In this document: in pieces, positions 6,069 to 7,837 of the stretch
Position numbering within the stretch: position 1 is the first letter of the stretch
Layout: every line of letters begins with the position of its first letter
Origin: Gemmataceae bacterium
GTDB lineage: Bacteria > Planctomycetota > Planctomycetia > Gemmatales > Gemmataceae
Length of the DNA stretch: 7,837 nucleotides
NCBI GenBank assembly: GCA_947490035.1
Contig: CANLGS010000156.1
Coordinates: 1 to 7,837, forward strand
Direction: 5' to 3'
Made by a program: the position numbers and the translations under genes
Notes under the pieces: model-generated
The model's input: the letters and a program-made list of their open reading frames with translations, nothing else
Databases searched by the model: none
Told to the model about the DNA's origin: nothing

Positions 6069-6231
6069 GCGCGATAACCCCAGGATTGGAGCGTGCCCAC
6101 TATGGCTCATTCGCCACCCCGTCGGCAATCCCCGATTGCATCGGTTTGTTCGCGCCCCTTCCTTCTTGTCCCGCGTCGTCGATTCGTTCGGCTCATCGTG
6201 CCAAGAGCCTTTCGCTTCGCGTTCCCGTCGC

Positions 6232-6237
6232 TAGAAT
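6232..6237 (+). promoter_or_regulatory. gnd: Likely -10 box of the gnd promoter
   Basis: TAGAAT matches five of six -10 positions and lies 43 bases before the gnd ATG. No convincing -35 box precedes it: TTCGCT at 6211-6216 with a 15-base spacer is the best seen. The gap 6069-6280 between the divergent methyltransferase frame and gnd holds nothing else I can support. Confidence 0.45.
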
Positions 6238-6280
6238 GTTTTGGCCGCAGGCACCTACCACCCAATCAGAGGCTCCCGCA

Positions 6281-7753
<1,473 letters not shown>

Positions 7754-7761
7754 GTTCCGAA

Positions 7762-7837
7762 GGCGAGCGGGGGGCGTAAGCCCCCTGTTCTCTTTCACAA
7801 CGTCAACGCGCGCACGAGCAGAACAGGGGGCTTACGC
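7762..7837. repeat. Palindromic repeat element, copy 2 (cut by window end)
   Basis: Bases 7762-7789 are identical to the left arm of copy 1 (2115-2142) in the same orientation. The right arm starts at 7820 and pairs with 7774-7791 over the 18 bases available before the window ends. The loop (7792-7819) shares no sequence with copy 1. It begins eight bases after the gnd stop, so here it could shield the transcript 3' end, but there is no T-run. Confidence 0.85.

Noticed and set aside
5910..6234. Plus-strand open frame opposite the methyltransferase start
   Set aside because: Low-complexity Arg/Ser-rich translation, no ribosome binding site, and the minus-strand frame explains the region better.
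6086..6280. Longer start for gnd at 6086
   Set aside because: The extension is out of line with the family length, crosses the likely -10 box at 6232, and ATG 6281 has a good ribosome binding site.

Overview
The window looks like chromosomal DNA of a high-GC planctomycete, most likely the Gemmata group (Gemmataceae). The basis is the very GC-rich coding sequence, a secreted TPR protein with a DUF3299-like tail, and inverted-repeat elements of a kind I associate with Gemmata genomes. The last point is from memory and unverified; 16S or whole-genome placement would settle it.

Layout. Positions 1-444 hold the 3' end of rimO (ribosomal protein S12 methylthiotransferase). A perfect TATAAT box follows, then a 36-codon gene for a very basic, acid-free protein (513-623). 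A 130-bp hairpin (652-781) separates it from a convergent gene for a secreted TPR protein (787-2094, minus strand). A palindromic repeat (2115-2202) fills most of the gap to a divergent extended-SDR NAD(P)-dependent sugar/sterol-type dehydrogenase (2254-3309). Next comes a secreted thioredoxin-fold protein (3413-3979) with a clear intrinsic terminator (4010-4036). On the minus strand, 6068 to 4039, lies a two-gene type II restriction-modification cassette: a beta-class DNA methyltransferase reading frame broken by two in-frame stop codons, and directly coupled to it an apparently intact PD-(D/E)XK-type endonuclease gene. The window ends with gnd (6-phosphogluconate dehydrogenase, 6281-7753) and a second copy of the palindromic repeat, cut by the window edge.

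How the genes relate. The housekeeping genes (rimO, gnd) and secreted proteins show no shared pathway. The only functional unit is the restriction-modification cassette. It is inserted between the redoxin terminator and the gnd promoter, and its endonuclease half is visibly poorer in GC than its neighbours. An intact endonuclease next to a stop-riddled methyltransferase is the most notable feature. Either the system is decaying with restriction already silenced, or the methyltransferase is made as fragments or by readthrough, or protection comes from another locus. No CRISPR array, tRNA, rRNA or transposase gene was seen.
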